DNA of 64,000 bases from Arthrobacter psychrolactophilus (GTDB lineage: Bacteria; Actinomycetota; Actinomycetes; Actinomycetales; Micrococcaceae): NCBI RefSeq assembly GCF_003219795.1, contig NZ_QJVC01000013.1, positions 23,805 through 87,804 on the forward strand. Reading direction: 5' to 3'. The notes beneath the pieces were generated by a model. That model was not told where the DNA came from. It saw only the letters and a list, made by a program, of their open reading frames with translations, and did no database searches. How positions within the stretch are numbered: position 1 is the first letter of the stretch; each line of letters starts with the position of its first letter. Positions 34,660 through 43,623 of this stretch are shown piece by piece. The position numbers and the translations under genes were made by a program.

Positions 34660-35673
34660 CTAGAAATGTAGGAGCGCGGCAACACGGTCTGCCGAAAATT
34701 CCACCGTGCCACCGGCCGCAATTGAAGCGTACGCAGCCTCAGCCAACGCAACAGCCATGACGCCGTCGTACGGGCTGACGGGCGACGGGGCCCCGCCGGC
34801 CCGGGCCTGTGCGAACTCCGCAATTTGCAAGGTGTAGGGGCTGTCGGCTGGCGACTGCACCGGCAGCAGGCCACCGGCTTTCCCTCCCGCGAGGTCTTCA
34901 TCGGCAGGACTATCGGCGCCGTTGAGCGGCGGAAAATGCCACGTTCCGGCGTCGCCTTCCATAGCAATAGAGGTGTGGAATAGCATGCTGTCCGGACCCC
35001 ACTGCCCCCGCAGGAAACTTACGGCACCGCTTTCATGCGTCAAGAAGACCTTGGCCGTGACAGGCCTCGGGACCACTCCATCCACGGTCGGCGGGTCTTG
35101 CACGGCCTCCACGCTGACAATCTCCCCGGCAAGCCAGCGGGCCTGATCGAGATCGTGAATCATTTGATCCCGGATAATGCCGCCGGCCGACTCCTCACTG
35201 AAGAACCAGGACCCCGATGCCGGCGCGGCACTAGCACGGCTGAGCCGCACCACCTGGGGCGCACCGAGCAATCCTTGCTCAAGGTGGTCCTTCGCTGCGG
35301 CGTACTCGGGGAAGAAGCGGACAACGTGGGCCGGAAAGAGCCGCACCCCCGCGGCCTCGGCGGCGTTGGCGATCTCGGCGGCCCGGACAGCGGTTTCGGC
35401 CAGCGGCTTCTCGCACATCACGTCCTTACCCGCGGCGATGGCCGCCATGGCGTACTCGTGATGCGTTGTGGTCGGCGTCAGAATACTCACCACGTCCGAT
35501 GCCGCCAAGAGTTCCTCCAGCGACCCCGCCTCGGCAACCCCGTAGTCTCGCACCAGATGCTCCGCTCCGGATCGCGAATAGACCGTGATCATTGCCCCAA
35601 GCTGCTGCCATCCTGCAATATGCACGCCGGCAATACCACCGGCGCCGATGAGGCCGACTCTTAGTTCAGTCAC
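34660..35673 (-). CDS. Gfo/Idh/MocA family oxidoreductase
   Basis: A 337-residue NAD(P)-dependent sugar or inositol-type dehydrogenase. The Rossmann motif is VGLIGAGGIAGVHIAGW (residues 6-22), followed by the family signature CEKPLAET (Glu-Lys-Pro, about 91-98) and the catalytic-region histidine in GGIIRDQMIHDLDQARWL. The substrate is unknown because no sugar transporter or other catabolic gene is adjacent. It is divergent from a lipoprotein gene. Confidence 0.9.
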   Translation of the reverse strand: MTELRVGLIGAGGIAGVHIAGWQQLGAMITVYSRSGAEHLVRDYGVAEAGSLEELLAASDVVSILTPTTTHHEYAMAAIAAGKDVMCEKPLAETAVRAAEIANAAEAAGVRLFPAHVVRFFPEYAAAKDHLEQGLLGAPQVVRLSRASAAPASGSWFFSEESAGGIIRDQMIHDLDQARWLAGEIVSVEAVQDPPTVDGVVPRPVTAKVFLTHESGAVSFLRGQWGPDSMLFHTSIAMEGDAGTWHFPPLNGADSPADEDLAGGKAGGLLPVQSPADSPYTLQIAEFAQARAGGAPSPVSPYDGVMAVALAEAAYASIAAGGTVEFSADRVAALLHF

Positions 35674-35850
35674 AAGCAGTCCTTCGCGTCCACGGGAAAA
35701 GTACTCGACCAGCCTACGTGGCGAAGGCGAGTGGAGCGCCAGTGTTAAGTGCCTGCCGGGCAGTACCGTAAGAGATTGCCACGTTTCAAGACAGCTGTTA
35801 GATTAATGCGAAATCGAGCAGCATCCCCCATTACGACGCAAGGATCCATT

Positions 35851-36663
35851 GTGAACTCCCGCGCCCTCTTGTCGCTAAGCGCAGCCACCCTACTCCTCTT
35901 GACCGCCTGCAGCGGCTCCCCCAAGGACAACGCCTCCGAATCTGCAGCTGCCCCCAACGAACTCGCCGTGACGGCGCCGGCGGCCAGTGATTCCCCCGTC
36001 GCCAGCGAATCCGCACAGAGCCCGGCGGCCTGGACCGCGCCGGCATCCTGCACCGCCATGGAGCTCACATTTGCTGCCACGCTCGACGGCGCACCCCTGG
36101 GTGAGTGCGTCTCGAAGGCCCTGGCGAGTTATGAAAGCGGCCAGATGCACATGATCAACGGTGACACCTCCGGAACCGTAGAGTTCAGCTACACCCCCGA
36201 TTATTCTTTCCATGGAGAGATGAGCGGCGTCGGCGGACCCCAAGAGATGACATTCCTCGACGGCACCATGTGGATCGATTCCGGCGATGGCCCGGTCAAG
36301 GGAGATGCCGAATCCGAAAATCCCGACGAGGTCCTGGTGGCCGGCATCGCCGAAATGTACCGCATGTTCGCCGACCCGGTCATGACGGCGGACCTCATTG
36401 CCGCCAGCCCCCAGTGGAAGGTCGATACCGCATTGGCTCAGCGTGATCTGGAGAACGGCGAAAGCGTTCAGGCGTATCGACTCGAAAGCACCGAGGCCTT
36501 CGAGTGGAATGGCGTACCTGTCTCCAACATGATCCTCTGGTTCGGGCAGGACTGGACGCCCGTGGGAACGCAGGCCAGTATTTCCTTCGGGGGCATCTCC
36601 AGCACTGCGACTCAGCAGTTCTACGATCTGGGCAAGCCGGTGGAGATCAAGGCTCCAAGTTAG
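35851..36663 (+). CDS. hypothetical lipoprotein
   Basis: A 270-residue exported lipoprotein. The GTG at 35851 is preceded by AAGGA, and the signal ends in LLLLTAC (Cys20). An Ala/Ser/Pro-rich linker of about 50 residues precedes a beta-rich domain (DTSGTVEFSYTPDYSFHG, FLDGTMWIDSGDG), reminiscent of the LppX/LprG-type lipid-carrier lipoproteins, though I cannot confirm that. Its stop codon overlaps that of the convergent rsmD gene. Confidence 0.7.
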   Translation: MNSRALLSLSAATLLLLTACSGSPKDNASESAAAPNELAVTAPAASDSPVASESAQSPAAWTAPASCTAMELTFAATLDGAPLGECVSKALASYESGQMHMINGDTSGTVEFSYTPDYSFHGEMSGVGGPQEMTFLDGTMWIDSGDGPVKGDAESENPDEVLVAGIAEMYRMFADPVMTADLIAASPQWKVDTALAQRDLENGESVQAYRLESTEAFEWNGVPVSNMILWFGQDWTPVGTQASISFGGISSTATQQFYDLGKPVEIKAPS

Positions 36664-37238
36664 TCGGTGACAGGCTCGGCGAACCAGAGTCGGGTTTCGC
36701 CGTACTTCTTATCCGAGAGCAACGCCATCGACTCTGGCCAACGCGGCTGTGGTGCTCGAGCCGAACGCTCAACCACCACCACAGCAAAAGAGCTCAGGTG
36801 GGGTGCGAGGAGTTCCAACACGAGGGCAAGTTCTTCCTCGGTGAGCGGGTAGGGCGGATCCATGAAGACCAGGTCCCACGGCTCCGTGGCAGACTCGGCT
36901 GCGCGCGCCAGGAAGGCCTCTACCTTGGAACGCTGCACCCGGACCACCTTGGAGCCCACCACTTTGTTGACCAGATCGGCGTTGCTCTGGCACACCGCGG
37001 CGGCCTTGTCGTTGAACTCAATGAGCTCCACCGAGGTGGCGCCACGGCTCGCGCTCTCAACACCCAGGGATCCCGAGCCCGCATAAAGATCTAGCACGCG
37101 TGTGCCATTGAGCATATTCATCGACTCGAGTCGGGAGAACAACGCCTCCTTGACCCGGTCCGTCGTGGGACGAGTTCCATCACCTGGCACCGACGTTAAC
37201 GGGCTGCCACCTGCCGCACCAGCAACGATCCGGCTCAT
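36660..37238 (-). CDS. rsmD: 16S rRNA (guanine966-N2)-methyltransferase RsmD
   Basis: A 192-residue SAM-dependent methyltransferase. RPTTDRVKEALFSRL is the family N-terminal motif, LDLYAGSGSLGVESASRGA binds SAM, and the catalytic tetrad DPPY is in LVFMDPPYPLTEEEL. It methylates 16S rRNA in the small subunit. It follows recG by 18 bases on the same strand, the conserved order, but the usual next gene coaD lies 5.5 kb further left. Confidence 0.94.
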   Translation of the reverse strand: MSRIVAGAAGGSPLTSVPGDGTRPTTDRVKEALFSRLESMNMLNGTRVLDLYAGSGSLGVESASRGATSVELIEFNDKAAAVCQSNADLVNKVVGSKVVRVQRSKVEAFLARAAESATEPWDLVFMDPPYPLTEEELALVLELLAPHLSSFAVVVVERSARAPQPRWPESMALLSDKKYGETRLWFAEPVTD

Positions 37239-37256
37239 GCGACACGCCTGGTTTTA

Positions 37257-39590
37257 CTAGCCACGTTCAAGGAAAGCCTCATTCTTCTCGGTCACGTACA
37301 TATCAATTTCCAGCTTGAGAGCCGGATGATATTTTAGCCCGGGATCGGCGTCCACAATATCGGTGGCGTCCTGACGGGCCCGTTGAATCAAATCCTCATC
37401 TCGCAAAACGCTCAACATCCGCAGCCCGCTGGCACCACCTGATTGCCGCGCGCCGAGAATATCTCCCTCGCGCCGCAGTTCCAGGTCCTGCCTGGCCAGG
37501 AGAAAACCATCGCTCGTGGCGGCCACGGCATCCAGGCGCTTGCGGCTTGGATGTCCCTTCTCCAGATTCGTGACCAGCAGGCAGGTGCCGTCGTGCCCGC
37601 CACGTCCCACACGGCCGCGCAGCTGATGCAGTTGGGAAATGCCGAAGCGGTCGGCATCCAAAATCACCATGAGCGTGGCGTTGTGCACGTCCACTCCCAC
37701 CTCAATGACCGTGGTCGAGACCAGCACATCGATCTCACCGCGCGCAAAGGCGGCCATGGTGCCCTGTTTCTCGGCCGAATCCATGCGCCCGTGCAACATC
37801 TCGATGCGAGTTCCGTCCAGGGCAGGGACCCGACGCAAATACTGCAGGACATCCAGTACACCCGCCATGGGGCGAGACTCGCCGCCGCTTGAGCTTGCCG
37901 AGCCTGGGCCTCGGTTCTCATAAGGATCGATCAGCTCATCCAGATCGATCAACGCGTCGCTGGAAGAGTTTTTCGATCCCCCACCTTCGTCACCAATCTT
38001 GGGGCACACCACATACACCTGGTGTCCGGCATCGACCTCTTCCCGGGTTCGGGCCCAGACGCGCGGTTCCCAGCCGGGGTGCTCCGCCAAGGGAGAAATA
38101 TGCGTCACAATGGGTGCGCGCCCGGCGGGCAGCTGTGTCAGCTCGGAGACCTCGAGGTCGCCAAAGACCGTCATGGCCACCGTGCGAGGAATGGGCGTGG
38201 CGGTCATGACCAAGAGGTGCGGAGGCTTGAGGGCCTTGGCACGAAGGGAGTCACGCTGCTCCACACCAAAACGGTGCTGTTCGTCCACAACAATCAATCC
38301 CAGATCGGCAAATTGCACATGATCAGAGAGCAGCGCATGTGTGCCAATAACAATGCCGGCCTCTCCCGACGCTGCCGCGAGGAGGGCCTTCTTCTTCGCC
38401 GCGACAGGCATGGAACCCGTCAGCAGAGTCACCTGCGTAGCGTGCGGTCCTCCGATCAGCGTCCCGGCACCCAGGTCCCCGAGCAAGGCCGTGATGGAGT
38501 GGAGGTGCTGGGCGGCGAGCACCTCGGTGGGTGCCAGGAAGGCGGCCTGGCCGCCGGCATCGATGACCTGCAGCATGGCGCGCAAGGCCACCACGGTCTT
38601 CCCGGAGCCCACCTCACCCTGCAACAAGCGATGCATGGGGTGCCCGGCGGCCACCTCGGAGGAAATCAGCTCACCAATTTCCTGCTGGCCCTCCGTCAGG
38701 GTGTAGGGCAATTGGGCGTCGAAGGCATCGAGCAGGGCGCCCTGCACCGGGGCTCGGCCCGTAGCATCTAGATGCGTGGCCTCGAAACGCTTCTGCGCCA
38801 GCGAGGTCTGGAGAGCCAGTGCTTCCTGGAAGCGGAAACGTTTGCGGGCCCGCGGCCAGGCCTCCATGGAATCGGGCTGGTGGATTTGCTCGTACGCCTC
38901 AGCCAATGGCATGAGCCGTTCCCGCTTGGCGATGGCGGCCGGGATCGGGTCGGGAACTTTTGCTAGGTCCAAAACGGGCAGCAGCGCGTCGATGACGTGT
39001 TGCGTTCTCCAGCTCGGGAACTTGGCCGTGGCCGGGTACACCGGGACGGGCTTGGAGACGTGAACTTCAACCTCGAGTTCGGCCAACTCATCATCCGGGA
39101 GCAGCTGATAGTCGGGATTGGTCAGCACCTTGTGTCCGTTGTAGCTGCCTACCTTCCCGGAGAACATGGCGAGCACACCGGGCTTGAGTTCGGTCTTGGC
39201 TTTGAATCCGTTGAAGAAGCTGATGACCAGATCGGAGGGGCGGCCGGAGTTGTCGGTGATGACAACGTCGCTGATGGTGCCCTTGCGCGTCTGCATGTAG
39301 CGCGTGTTGAGCGCGACAACGCGGGCCAGGATCGTGACGTCCTCGCCTATTTCTAGGAGGTTGAGATCGGTGAGATCACCCCGGGCAATGTAGCGGCGCG
39401 GGAATTGGTGGAGCATCTCCCCCGCCGTCTGGATCTCCAGACCCTTAAAGACGGAGCGCCCGGCCTTGTCACCGATGAGTCGAGAAAGGTCTAGACCCAG
39501 ATCCGCATAAGCCTGAACAGGGCCAGAGGTGACAGCGGCGTCGTCAGCGCCGGCACCTTCGGGAGTAACAGAGTCGTCAGAGGAGCTCAT
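37257..39590 (-). CDS. recG: ATP-dependent DNA helicase RecG
   Basis: A 777-residue RecG remodelling stalled replication forks and Holliday junctions. The N-terminal wedge/OB domain includes FPRRYIARGDL. The helicase motifs are GEVGSGKTVVALRAM (motif I), VVDEQHRFGVEQR (motif II, DEQH), VMTATPIPRT (III) and the C-terminal QLRGRVGRGGHDGTCLL (VI). The C-terminal LARQDLELRREGDILGARQSG is diagnostic of RecG. I chose the ATG at 39590, preceded by GAGGA; it overlaps the end of the DAK2 gene by 14 bases. Confidence 0.96.
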   Translation of the reverse strand: MSSSDDSVTPEGAGADDAAVTSGPVQAYADLGLDLSRLIGDKAGRSVFKGLEIQTAGEMLHQFPRRYIARGDLTDLNLLEIGEDVTILARVVALNTRYMQTRKGTISDVVITDNSGRPSDLVISFFNGFKAKTELKPGVLAMFSGKVGSYNGHKVLTNPDYQLLPDDELAELEVEVHVSKPVPVYPATAKFPSWRTQHVIDALLPVLDLAKVPDPIPAAIAKRERLMPLAEAYEQIHQPDSMEAWPRARKRFRFQEALALQTSLAQKRFEATHLDATGRAPVQGALLDAFDAQLPYTLTEGQQEIGELISSEVAAGHPMHRLLQGEVGSGKTVVALRAMLQVIDAGGQAAFLAPTEVLAAQHLHSITALLGDLGAGTLIGGPHATQVTLLTGSMPVAAKKKALLAAASGEAGIVIGTHALLSDHVQFADLGLIVVDEQHRFGVEQRDSLRAKALKPPHLLVMTATPIPRTVAMTVFGDLEVSELTQLPAGRAPIVTHISPLAEHPGWEPRVWARTREEVDAGHQVYVVCPKIGDEGGGSKNSSSDALIDLDELIDPYENRGPGSASSSGGESRPMAGVLDVLQYLRRVPALDGTRIEMLHGRMDSAEKQGTMAAFARGEIDVLVSTTVIEVGVDVHNATLMVILDADRFGISQLHQLRGRVGRGGHDGTCLLVTNLEKGHPSRKRLDAVAATSDGFLLARQDLELRREGDILGARQSGGASGLRMLSVLRDEDLIQRARQDATDIVDADPGLKYHPALKLEIDMYVTEKNEAFLERG

Positions 39591-40617
39591 GAGCGTCCTC
39601 GTCAGCATGGGCTGATAACGCCGAAATGCTCACATTGCTTGGATCACCCACAGCCTGAATGGCATCCAATGCCACGGCCGCCGTCGGGACGTGAACATGA
39701 ATGCGCCACGGGTAGGCGCCGGTTTCGTCGGCTTCCTCGGAGACGGCGCTCATGATGACGGAGTCACCCATGGCATCCAATTCCATGCGCAGTCCGGCCG
39801 CGGCCAGCGGTGTCAGGGTGATGCTGCACATGACCTCAACGCCTTCCTGCTCGGGCATGGACAGGGCGATGTTAGGGTCTTGGACCTTGTATCCGGAGAG
39901 CCCATCCATTAGGTCTTCCTGCAACGGCTCGCCGACAATGGCGGAACGCAGGCAGTCCAAAATCAGCAGCAGGCCAACGGCCCCGGCGTCCACAACGTGT
40001 GCCTCGCTGAGCACCTCGAGCTGCGACTCCGTGAGAATCACGGCGGCGCGGGCCGCACAGACGGCCTGGTCAATGGTCTCGGCAAGGGCCTGGTTGGATT
40101 CGTCTCCGCTTTGGGCGCCCTCCACCGAGCCAGCCCCAACGGCCGCTGCCTCCAATACGGAGAGCATGGTGCCGGGCATGGGCTCACTCAGGGCGCTCCA
40201 GGCCCGGAGCTGCGCACGCTGCAGGGCTGCGCTCAAGAGTGGTCCGCTGAGTCGCCGTGCACCGGCGAGCGGTTCGGCCATCGCGACGAGCGACACCGAC
40301 AGCAGCGTTCCCGAGTTACCGCGAGCCTGTTCCATGGCGGCCCGGCCGGCCACGGCCATGGTCACACCCACATCCGCGGGCTCCAGATCGGCCACGGCCT
40401 GAGCCGCCGCACGAATGGTTTGGTACAGATTTGTCCCCGTGTCAGCATCGGCGACCGGGTAGATGTTGATAGCGTTCAGCCGGTCGCTGTGGTTGGCCAG
40501 CGTCTGCTCAGCCATGGCGAGCCACCGGCGAATAACGGGCGCAGTTGCGGCGATCTTAGACTGCAAAATGATCCCATCCCAGAGCGCCGTCCCCGGCGCT
40601 TTTGAAGTACTGTCCAT
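39577..40617 (-). CDS. DAK2-domain protein (short FakA-like kinase)
   Basis: A 346-residue DAK2 (DhaL-like) protein. The ATP-binding motif is NIYPVADADTGTNLYQT, with the second metal/nucleotide motif QARGNSGTLLS and a third VDAGAVGLLLILD. The N-terminal 210 residues match the kinase part of FakA fatty-acid kinase; the rest is a short domain with IHVHVPTAAVALDAI, like the FakA middle region, but the full 550-residue length is not reached. Position before recG is conserved in actinobacteria. The start is uncertain: ATG at 40617 overlaps thiL by 62 bases, while a TTG at 40566 would overlap by 11. Confidence 0.82.
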   Translation of the reverse strand: MDSTSKAPGTALWDGIILQSKIAATAPVIRRWLAMAEQTLANHSDRLNAINIYPVADADTGTNLYQTIRAAAQAVADLEPADVGVTMAVAGRAAMEQARGNSGTLLSVSLVAMAEPLAGARRLSGPLLSAALQRAQLRAWSALSEPMPGTMLSVLEAAAVGAGSVEGAQSGDESNQALAETIDQAVCAARAAVILTESQLEVLSEAHVVDAGAVGLLLILDCLRSAIVGEPLQEDLMDGLSGYKVQDPNIALSMPEQEGVEVMCSITLTPLAAAGLRMELDAMGDSVIMSAVSEEADETGAYPWRIHVHVPTAAVALDAIQAVGDPSNVSISALSAHADEDAHELL

Positions 40618-41572
40618 CGAGGGTCACAGCCGGTCCGGCCGCGTCCATCGATACTACTGAGCCTATCCTAAGGAACCCTTCCGGGAGTGTTGCCGCAGCC
40701 GGGAATGTGGATAACAGCCCATGATCCTCTCCCCCGGTCAGCACCCAGGACAGTGGATCTTGTGAAAGTTCGACGGCGCATCCCTCCAGCCCGCGGGCCA
40801 ACTCACGCACGACCGTACCCTCTAAATCGAGACTCACCTTGCTGGCCGTGGCGATCCTGCTGGCGTCGCGCAAGAGGCCGTCGGAAATGTCCATCATGGC
40901 GGTGGCTCCGGCGCGGGCCGCGGCAGGTCCGGCGGTCAGGGGCGGCTCGGGCCGGGCGAAGAGTGCGGCGGCGGCAGCCTGCTCCGGGGTGTGAGCGGAC
41001 GGGAGAATTGAACTCTCGTACAGCGCCCAGCCTGCGGCGGAGCGACCCATGTTGCCGCAGACCGCAATCTGATCGCCCACCTGAGCGCCACTGCGCAGCA
41101 CAGGGGCCAGGCCTTCCAAGGATCCGGTCACGGCCACCGTAATGACCAATTCATTTCCTCCGGAGAGATCGCCTCCCGCAATGGAACACTGCGGCGCCCC
41201 GAGCGCCACTGTTGCCGCACTCAAGCCCTCGGCTAATTGCTCAACCCAGGTGACCGGCGTCGTACGTGGGAGGGTGAGGCTGATGACCATAGCGGTGGCA
41301 ACGGCACCCATAGCGTTGATGTCACTGAGGTTTTGCGCGGCGGCTTTCCATCCGACGTCGTACCCATTGGAGGTGCTGCCGTTGGGCCAGAGGAGACGGA
41401 AATCTTTGTCTTGAACCTGGGTGTCGATCGAGATCACGGTGCGGCCGTCGGGCGTGGCGATGATGGCGGCGTCGTCCCCGGGGCCCAGCAGCATGGAGCT
41501 GCCGGCGTGCAGGCGCGGGAAGATCCGGGCCAGGAGCTCGGATTCGGAGAGTTGGGCCACGGTGAGGGTCAT
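40556..41572 (-). CDS. thiL: thiamine-monophosphate kinase
   Basis: A 338-residue ThiL, which phosphorylates thiamine monophosphate to the pyrophosphate cofactor. It has the AIRS-like fold signatures LGPGDDAAII (Asp pair for metal), SDINAMGAVATAMVISL, SIAGGDLSGG and MMDISDGLLRDASRIA, and the C-terminal LTGGEDHGLL. The gene is alone with recG and the DAK2 gene downstream. I looked for a TPP riboswitch upstream and did not find one. Confidence 0.94.
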   Translation of the reverse strand: MTLTVAQLSESELLARIFPRLHAGSSMLLGPGDDAAIIATPDGRTVISIDTQVQDKDFRLLWPNGSTSNGYDVGWKAAAQNLSDINAMGAVATAMVISLTLPRTTPVTWVEQLAEGLSAATVALGAPQCSIAGGDLSGGNELVITVAVTGSLEGLAPVLRSGAQVGDQIAVCGNMGRSAAGWALYESSILPSAHTPEQAAAAALFARPEPPLTAGPAAARAGATAMMDISDGLLRDASRIATASKVSLDLEGTVVRELARGLEGCAVELSQDPLSWVLTGGEDHGLLSTFPAAATLPEGFLRIGSVVSMDAAGPAVTLDGQYFKSAGDGALGWDHFAV

Positions 41573-41695
41573 GCTTTAACCGTAGCGGCAGGGTGGGACA
41601 TTGCCCGCACCGAGACACGACTGTGCCGGGAAGCTCCCCGCGATGGCGAACTTCCCGACAACAGCCCGAAGGCTCTCAGGCGTTGACGGTGCACC

Positions 41696-42370
41696 TTAGA
41701 AGCTGGCGATGCCCTTGCCGAGCAGCTGCATGCCGAGAATCAACAGCAGCACCATCATGATGGTTGCGTTGTTGGCCGTGAGCCAGCTCCGAACCTTTTC
41801 TAGGATTGATGCCGCTTTCCCCGGCGCCACGAGGAAAATGGCCACGGGTGCCAAGATGCTCAGTGAGGAGATCACGGTAAAGAGCACCACAAGCAGCACC
41901 ATGGTTCCTCCTTGCAACCCGCCATGGCCAATCGAGACGCCGGCTGCGGCCGCCATGAGCAGGTTTTTCGGATTGACGGCGGCCAAGAGGAAAGCCAACC
42001 CCAGGGCTGCCGCTGGCTTCATGGTGTCAATGGCGGCCATCCATTTGGGCAGCTCGGCCACTTCGCCCGGCTTAGGACGAGAGCGCCACTGCTTCACCGC
42101 CAGCGCTAGCAGCACCAATCCGAAGAGAAGCTGAACGGCACCGAGAACGGGCTGCGAACCAGCGTCTTCCTCCGAGCCGGATACGGCACCGGCCAGCAGA
42201 ACAAAAATGCTCACGGCAATGGCGATACCTGCCACCCATCCGGCGAGAAAGCCCAGTCCCATCGGTTTGGGGCGCGCCGACATCAGCATCAAGATGATGG
42301 CAATGATGGGCACGGGACTAATGGCTATCGTTGCCGCGAACGGCAGAATGTCGCCCAGGGCGCCGTTCAT
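41696..42370 (-). CDS. GAP family (SfLAP-like) membrane protein, paralogue 1
   Basis: A 224-residue polytopic membrane protein of the GAP/sulfolipid-1-addressing protein family, about six helices. It shows ISPVPIIAIILMLMSARP near the N-terminus, a cytosolic loop PKWMAAIDTMKPAAALGLAFLLAAVNPKN cut by helices, and LVAPGKAASILEKVRSWLTANNATI before the last helix. Mycobacterial relatives are needed for sulfolipid or glycopeptidolipid export; members elsewhere have no defined role. A paralogue at 52845-53567 shares ASP-type and VNPKNL/LNPINL motifs. It is the last gene of a five-gene leftward operon. Confidence 0.82.
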   Translation of the reverse strand: MNGALGDILPFAATIAISPVPIIAIILMLMSARPKPMGLGFLAGWVAGIAIAVSIFVLLAGAVSGSEEDAGSQPVLGAVQLLFGLVLLALAVKQWRSRPKPGEVAELPKWMAAIDTMKPAAALGLAFLLAAVNPKNLLMAAAAGVSIGHGGLQGGTMVLLVVLFTVISSLSILAPVAIFLVAPGKAASILEKVRSWLTANNATIMMVLLLILGMQLLGKGIASF

Positions 42371-42789
42371 CAGGAACAGTCCAACCCGGTTTTTACAGCG
42401 GTCTGGGCGTTCTCGACCTTGCTCAGGCTCCCCGAGAGGGCATCCTTGGCCTGAGGAACCGTCAAACCGTCATCGAGGTCGGACACAGCCTTGTCTAGAT
42501 CCTTCCATGCGGTTTCCAGTTCCTTGGCCTGATCCGAGCCAACGTTGTCCAGCTCCTTGTTCAAGGTGCTGTAGGCGGTTGACACCTTGTCCCGGGCTAC
42601 CTTGATTTCGGCCAGGGTAGAGGACTCATCTAGGGAGGTCTTCACCTCGTTTACGGCTGTGACGAAGGCCGTCTGGGCCGAACAGGCGGATGCTGTGTTC
42701 TCTTCGGGTGAGGAGCTGCATGCGGCAACGGAGAGCGCCAAGGTGGCCGTCAGGGACAGTGCAGAGATGATACGAAGTGAGGTACGCAT
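42370..42789 (-). CDS. small lipoprotein, hypothetical
   Basis: A 139-residue exported lipoprotein with lipobox SVAAC (Cys24). The mature part is almost entirely helical and charged, with heptad-like Leu/Ala spacing (VARDKVSTAYSTLNKELDNV), so it is probably a short coiled-coil. Two further cysteines (SACSAQ and the terminal LDCS) could form a disulfide that closes a helical hairpin. It overlaps the GAP gene by one base (TGATG). Confidence 0.7.
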   Translation of the reverse strand: MRTSLRIISALSLTATLALSVAACSSSPEENTASACSAQTAFVTAVNEVKTSLDESSTLAEIKVARDKVSTAYSTLNKELDNVGSDQAKELETAWKDLDKAVSDLDDGLTVPQAKDALSGSLSKVENAQTAVKTGLDCS

Positions 42790-42841
42790 TACTGGTTTCC
42801 TTAAGATTATGTGTTTTGGTTGAGGTGCAAAATGCGGGATC

Positions 42842-43168
42842 TTAGTTGCCTAGGAGCTGTCGCTTGGCCAGCTCAAATTCAGGGTCACTGAGCAGGCCCT
42901 GCGCACGCATGTCACCGAGCTGCTGCAGCTTAGCGACGATGTCTACTGGAGCCGCCGGTGCAGCCACAGTGAGCTGTTGCGGCGGCGCCGCGGGCGGGTA
43001 CTGCTCAGGTGCCGGCGGGATAGCCACAGGCTGCGCCGCTTCTGCCGCGCGTCCTGCCTGGTGCCGAACCACCGCGCCGTTGACAGCGCTGGCCGTTCCG
43101 GCAACCACCGCGGTGCGGGCTGCAAGGCCAATGAGGCCCGGGCGACCATTTCTTCTCACAAAGGGCAT
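42842..43168 (-). CDS. SHOCT domain protein
   Basis: A 108-residue protein. Residues 10-35 are hydrophobic and glycine/alanine-rich (GLIGLAARTAVVAGTASAVN), a possible membrane-associated segment; a Pro/Ala-rich linker follows; and the last 33 residues are a SHOCT module (IVAKLQQLGDMRAQGLLSD-x-EFELAK). SHOCT modules are short C-terminal oligomerisation or protein-binding units. It sits between the DUF6325 gene and the lipoprotein gene in the leftward operon. A second SHOCT protein is at 55941. Confidence 0.8.
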   Translation of the reverse strand: MPFVRRNGRPGLIGLAARTAVVAGTASAVNGAVVRHQAGRAAEAAQPVAIPPAPEQYPPAAPPQQLTVAAPAAPVDIVAKLQQLGDMRAQGLLSDPEFELAKRQLLGN

Positions 43169-43181
43169 GGCCCCTCCTTAT

Positions 43182-43610
43182 CTAAGATTGGGTAATACTG
43201 AATTCGTTGATGATCTGGTTGACCACATTGGCCGGAATACGCTCTGAACGCGTGACCGTCCCTTTGGCTGCGGCCAGGTTCTGAGCTAATTCGCTAGCCC
43301 ACGAAAGTTCCAGGGCAACCAGAGCAACCCCGGCTCCCGGCGCAAGTTCCGAGGCAGCCGTAGCGATGTCTTCGTCTCCAAGAAGGCCAGGGGCTTCAAG
43401 CTCGACGCCGGCACTGGCTGCTTCCACCGCGTCAAGTTCGGAGATCGTGACACCGCCGTCGGATGAGCGGCTGGCCACCACAAGGTCCAGCAGCCGCACA
43501 GTTCCAACGTCGACCAAGGAACTGATGGTTTTCAGCACAGCCGGATCGGGAGAATCTCCGGGGAACTCAACGACAAAGATTTCCACGGGGCCATAGCGGT
43601 AATTTTCCAC
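43182..43610 (-). CDS. DUF6325 family protein
   Basis: A 142-residue protein with the DUF6325 pattern GPVEIFVVEFPGD, ISSLVDVGTVRLLDLVVASR, and a C-terminal helical part rich in Ala/Glu. This family often accompanies SHOCT proteins in actinobacteria and has no established role. The GTG start at 43610 has GGGAG six bases upstream; the open frame runs further into the DUF1254 gene and is not used. It is third in a tight same-strand series with 13-base gaps. Confidence 0.8.
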   Translation of the reverse strand: MENYRYGPVEIFVVEFPGDSPDPAVLKTISSLVDVGTVRLLDLVVASRSSDGGVTISELDAVEAASAGVELEAPGLLGDEDIATAASELAPGAGVALVALELSWASELAQNLAAAKGTVTRSERIPANVVNQIINEFSITQS

Positions 43611-43623
43611 GGTAATCTCCCTC

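Noticed and set aside
41573-41695. TPP riboswitch upstream of thiL
   Set aside because: CTGAGA occurs on the minus strand, but the second thi-box element (ACCTGATCTGG-like) and the right pairing are missing. Only a weak CGGGAAG/CTTCCCG hairpin with a 17-base loop is present.
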